Positions 61,411 through 64,000 of a DNA stretch of 64,000 nt are shown here, piece by piece (the stretch's first letter is position 1; each line of letters starts with the position of its first letter). A program made the position numbers and the translations under genes. Source of the stretch: Caulobacter vibrioides. GTDB taxonomy: Bacteria; Pseudomonadota; Alphaproteobacteria; Caulobacterales; Caulobacteraceae. The notes under the pieces were generated by a model. The model was given only the letters and a program-made list of their open reading frames with translations, was not told where the DNA came from and searched no databases. Location: positions 1,736,001 to 1,800,000 of the forward strand of contig NZ_CP023315.3 in assembly GCF_002310375.3 (NCBI RefSeq), written 5' to 3'.

Positions 61411-61953
61411 ATGTCCGATCAGTCTCAAGAACCTACAATGGAGGAAATCCTCGCCTCCATTCGACGCATCATCTCGGAGGATGACGCGCCGGCGGAGCCT
61501 GCGGCCGAAGCGGCGCCCCCGCCGCCCGAGCCGGAGCCCGAACTCGCGCCCGAACCGATGTCGTTCGACGATGACGTTCTTGAGCTGACGGATCCGATCA
61601 CGCCCGAGCCTGAGTTGCCGCCGCTGGAAACCGTCGGCGACATCGACGTCTATTCGCCGCCGGCTCCCGAACCCGAGCCCGCCTACACCCCGCCGCCGTC
61701 CGCGCCGGTGTTCGACCGCGACGAGGTCGCCGACCAGTTGGTGGGTATTTCGGCCGCCTCCGCTGCGGCAAGCGCCTTCGGCAGCCTGAGCTCGGCCCTG
61801 CTGATGCCCAAGGACGGTCGCACGCTGGAAGACGTCGTACGCGAGCTGCTGCGTCCGCTGCTCAAGGAGTGGCTGGACCAGAACCTGCCGCGGATCGTCG
61901 AGACCAAGGTCGAGGAAGAAGTCCAGCGCATCTCTCGGGGGCGCGGCGCTTAA
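61411..61953 (+). CDS. popZ: Polar organizing protein PopZ
   Basis: The product is 180 aa. The N-terminal helix (MSDQSQEPTMEEILASIRRI) binds partner proteins. An acidic proline-rich spacer (about residues 24-105) and C-terminal helices (EDVVRELLRPLLKEWLDQNLPRIV) that oligomerise follow. PopZ forms the condensate at the cell pole that anchors ParB-parS and recruits cell-cycle regulators. The match to the Caulobacter protein is nearly complete; the spacer differs slightly in length. Confidence 0.97.
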   Translation: MSDQSQEPTMEEILASIRRIISEDDAPAEPAAEAAPPPPEPEPELAPEPMSFDDDVLELTDPITPEPELPPLETVGDIDVYSPPAPEPEPAYTPPPSAPVFDRDEVADQLVGISAASAAASAFGSLSSALLMPKDGRTLEDVVRELLRPLLKEWLDQNLPRIVETKVEEEVQRISRGRGA

Positions 61954-61978
61954 AGCCTCAGAACCTTCGGAAAATCGA

Positions 61979-62005
61979 GGCGGTCGCTGCGGCGGCCGCC
62001 TTTTT
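61979..62005 (+). terminator. Intrinsic terminator after popZ
   Basis: GGCGGTCGC (61979-61987) pairs with GCGGCCGCC (61992-62000) around loop TGCG, with one T/G wobble, followed by five T residues. It lies 25 bp after the popZ stop and separates it from valS. Confidence 0.88.
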
Positions 62006-62079
62006 CGTTGATCAATCCTTCAGAAAACCCAGGCCCGCCGGTTTCCCGGGCGGGCCGCAGATGGCATATCCGCTCCGCC

Positions 62080-64000
62080 ATGCTCGAAAAAACCTTCGAT
62101 CCCAAATCCGTCGAACCCCGCCTGTACGCCGCGTGGGAGGCCTCCGGGGCCTTCAAGCCCAGCGACGATGCGAACGCCGAGTCGTTCGTGATCGTGATCC
62201 CGCCACCGAACGTGACGGGCTCGCTGCACATCGGCCACGCGCTGAACAACACGCTGCAGGACGTTCTGACCCGCTTCCACCGCATGCGCGGCAAGGCCGC
62301 CCTGTGGCTGCCGGGCACCGACCACGCGGGCATCGCCACCCAGATGGTCGTCGAGCGCCAGCTGGCCGCCGCCGGCAATGTCGGCCGCCGCGACATGGGC
62401 CGCGAGGCTTTCGTCGACAAGGTCTGGGAATGGAAGGCCGAGAGCGGCGGGGCCATCACCAATCAGCTGCGCCGCCTGGGCGCCAGCTGCGATTGGTCGC
62501 GCGAGCGCTTCACCCTGGATGAGGGCCTGTCGGCCGCCGTCCGCAAGGTGTTCGTCCAACTCTACAAGCAGAACCTGCTCTATCGCGATAAGCGCCTCGT
62601 GAACTGGGACCCGCAGTTCCAGACCGCAATCTCCGACCTCGAGGTCGAGCAGAAGGAGGTCGACGGGGCCTATTGGCACTTCGCCTATCCGCTGGCCGAC
62701 GGCGTGACCTACCAGCACCCGATCGCCTTCGACGAGGACGGCAAGGCCACCGAGTTCGAGACCCGCGACTACATCGTTGTGGCCACCACGCGTCCGGAGA
62801 CCATGCTGGGCGACACCGGCGTCGCGGTTCACCCCGATGACGAGCGCTACAAGGGCCTGGTCGGCAAGTTCGTGACCCTGCCGATCGTCGGCCGCCGTAT
62901 CCCCATCGTCGCCGATGACTACGCCGACCCGACCAAGGGCTCGGGCGCGGTGAAGATCACGCCGGCCCACGACTTCAACGACTTCGGCGTCGGCAAGCGC
63001 GCCGGGCTTGAAGCCATCAACATCCTGACGGTCGAGGCCAAGCTGAACGACAGTGTTCCGGCCGAGTATGTCGGCATGGACCGCTTCGTCGCGCGCAAGG
63101 CCATCGTCGCCCGCGCCGAGGAAGAGGGCTGGCTGAAGGAGATCGAGAAGACCAAGCACATGGTCCCGCACGGCGACCGTTCGGGCGTGGTCATCGAGCC
63201 CTTCCTGACCGATCAATGGTACGTCGACGCCAAGACCCTGGCTCAGCCGGCGCTGAAGGCTGTGGAGACGGGCGAGACGGTCTTCGAGCCCAAGCACTGG
63301 GAAAAGACCTACTTCGAATGGCTGCGCAACATCGAGCCCTGGTGCGTCTCGCGCCAGCTGTGGTGGGGCCATCGGATTCCGGCGTGGTTTGGTCCGGAAG
63401 GTTCGATCTTCGTCGAGGAGACCGAGGAAGCCGCCTATGCCGCCGCGCGCGCGCAGTTCGGCGCCGACGTCGTCCTGACGCAGGACGAGGACGTCCTCGA
63501 CACCTGGTTCAGCTCGGCCCTGTGGCCGTTCTCGACCCTGGGCTGGCCCGAGAAGACCTCGGACCTGGAACGCTTCTACCCGACCAGCACCCTGGTCACG
63601 GGCTTTGATATCATCTTCTTCTGGGTCGCCCGGATGATGATGATGGGCATCCACTTCATGGGCGAAGCCCCGTTCAAGCAGGTGTTCATCAACGCCCTCG
63701 TCCGTGACGAGAAGGGCGCCAAGATGAGCAAGTCCAAGGGCAACGTGATGGATCCGCTGATCCTGATCGATGAGTTGGGCTGCGACGCGGTGCGCTTCAC
63801 CCTGACGGCGATGTCGGGCCAGGCGCGCGACATCAAGCTCTCCAAGCAGCGCATCGAGGGCTATCGCAACTTCGGCACCAAGCTGTGGAACGCCTCGCGC
63901 TTCGCTCAGATGAATGAGTGCGTCCGCGTCGAGGGCTTCGATCCGGCGACCGTCCAGCAGCCGATCAACAAGTGGATCCGCGGCGAGACGGTCAAGACCG
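62080..64000 (+). CDS. valS: Valyl-tRNA synthetase, 5' two thirds (runs off window)
   Basis: The frame opens with ATG at 62080 ([20 protein letters not shown]) and is still open at the window end after 640 codons. It is a class I synthetase: [19 protein letters not shown] holds the HIGH motif, the editing domain follows ([20 protein letters not shown]), and KMSKSKGN lies near residue 549. It charges tRNA-Val. The gene order popZ-valS is that of Caulobacter. Confidence 0.97.
   Translation, partial: MLEKTFDPKSVEPRLYAAWEASGAFKPSDDANAESFVIVIPPPNVTGSLHIGHALNNTLQDVLTRFHRMRGKAALWLPGTDHAGIATQMVVERQLAAAGNVGRRDMGREAFVDKVWEWKAESGGAITNQLRRLGASCDWSRERFTLDEGLSAAVRKVFVQLYKQNLLYRDKRLVNWDPQFQTAISDLEVEQKEVDGAYWHFAYPLADGVTYQHPIAFDEDGKATEFETRDYIVVATTRPETMLGDTGVAVHPDDERYKGLVGKFVTLPIVGRRIPIVADDYADPTKGSGAVKITPAHDFNDFGVGKRAGLEAINILTVEAKLNDSVPAEYVGMDRFVARKAIVARAEEEGWLKEIEKTKHMVPHGDRSGVVIEPFLTDQWYVDAKTLAQPALKAVETGETVFEPKHWEKTYFEWLRNIEPWCVSRQLWWGHRIPAWFGPEGSIFVEETEEAAYAAARAQFGADVVLTQDEDVLDTWFSSALWPFSTLGWPEKTSDLERFYPTSTLVTGFDIIFFWVARMMMMGIHFMGEAPFKQVFINALVRDEKGAKMSKSKGNVMDPLILIDELGCDAVRFTLTAMSGQARDIKLSKQRIEGYRNFGTKLWNASRFAQMNECVRVEGFDPATVQQPINKWIRGETVKT

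Noticed and set aside
62020..63654. Minus-strand open frame of 544 codons opposite valS
   Set aside because: Antisense shadow of valS; the plus frame carries the HIGH and editing-domain motifs.

Overview
The window is about 64 kb of GC-rich alphaproteobacterial chromosome, almost certainly Caulobacter. The right end carries an adjacent set that is diagnostic for that genus: a PCMT-like gene, a TolC-type outer-membrane channel (rsaFa-like), popZ and valS. Codon usage is strongly GC3-rich, and a CtrA-like site (TTAG-N7-TTAAC) lies near the tRNA-Asn genes.

Layout. 1-3.3 kb: the 5' part of a TonB-dependent receptor, a decayed ParB fragment, a membrane protein and a CadC-like winged-helix/membrane regulator. 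3.3-18.2 kb: a complete nitrate assimilation locus made of an outer-membrane porin, the nitrate ABC transporter NrtABC, the NasT/NasS antitermination pair, a NarK-type transporter, nitrite reductase NirBD, assimilatory nitrate reductase NasA, the siroheme enzyme CobA/CysG and a nitrate-reductase-associated protein. Both transport transcription units are preceded by hairpins with A1/G4 hexaloops. In the first, the second hexaloop hairpin overlaps the 5' arm of an intrinsic terminator, which is the expected architecture for NasT (ANTAR) antitermination. 18.2-27.7 kb: an accessory stretch with a membrane protein, an IS66 relic, a secreted amidase-like protein paired with a secreted SH3-MBL protein, a five-gene minus-strand operon (XRE regulator, an unknown, two zinc-ribbon proteins, SRAP), two nuclease-family genes and YqeY.

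27.9-46.8 kb: a degraded integrative conjugative element next to dusA. It keeps a Trb mating-pair set (trbBCDEJKLFGI plus DUF2274), a CopG regulator, ardA and a tyrosine integrase. It has no relaxase here, and its TraG/VirD4 gene is fused in frame to a ParB-like N-terminus. A cargo block (HlyD C-terminal remnant, M16 peptidase, MmcQ/YjbR protein) separates copG from trbB. Two roughly 370-420 bp copies of a highly structured leader stand directly upstream of the parB::traG fusion and of ardA. Several stems in them have different sequences but keep their pairing. They are either structured RNA leaders or single-stranded-DNA promoters of the kind found in conjugative leading regions, and they are the most interesting feature of the window.

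46.8-64 kb: core chromosome, with dusA (5' end apparently supplied by the island), a retropepsin-like protease, DUF1289, a CobT-like gene, two acyl-CoA dehydrogenases, LOG-family and lipoprotein genes, an ATM1-type ABC transporter, glyoxalase and GST genes, two identical tRNA-Asn units in tandem, a PCMT-like gene, TolC, PopZ and the first two thirds of ValS.
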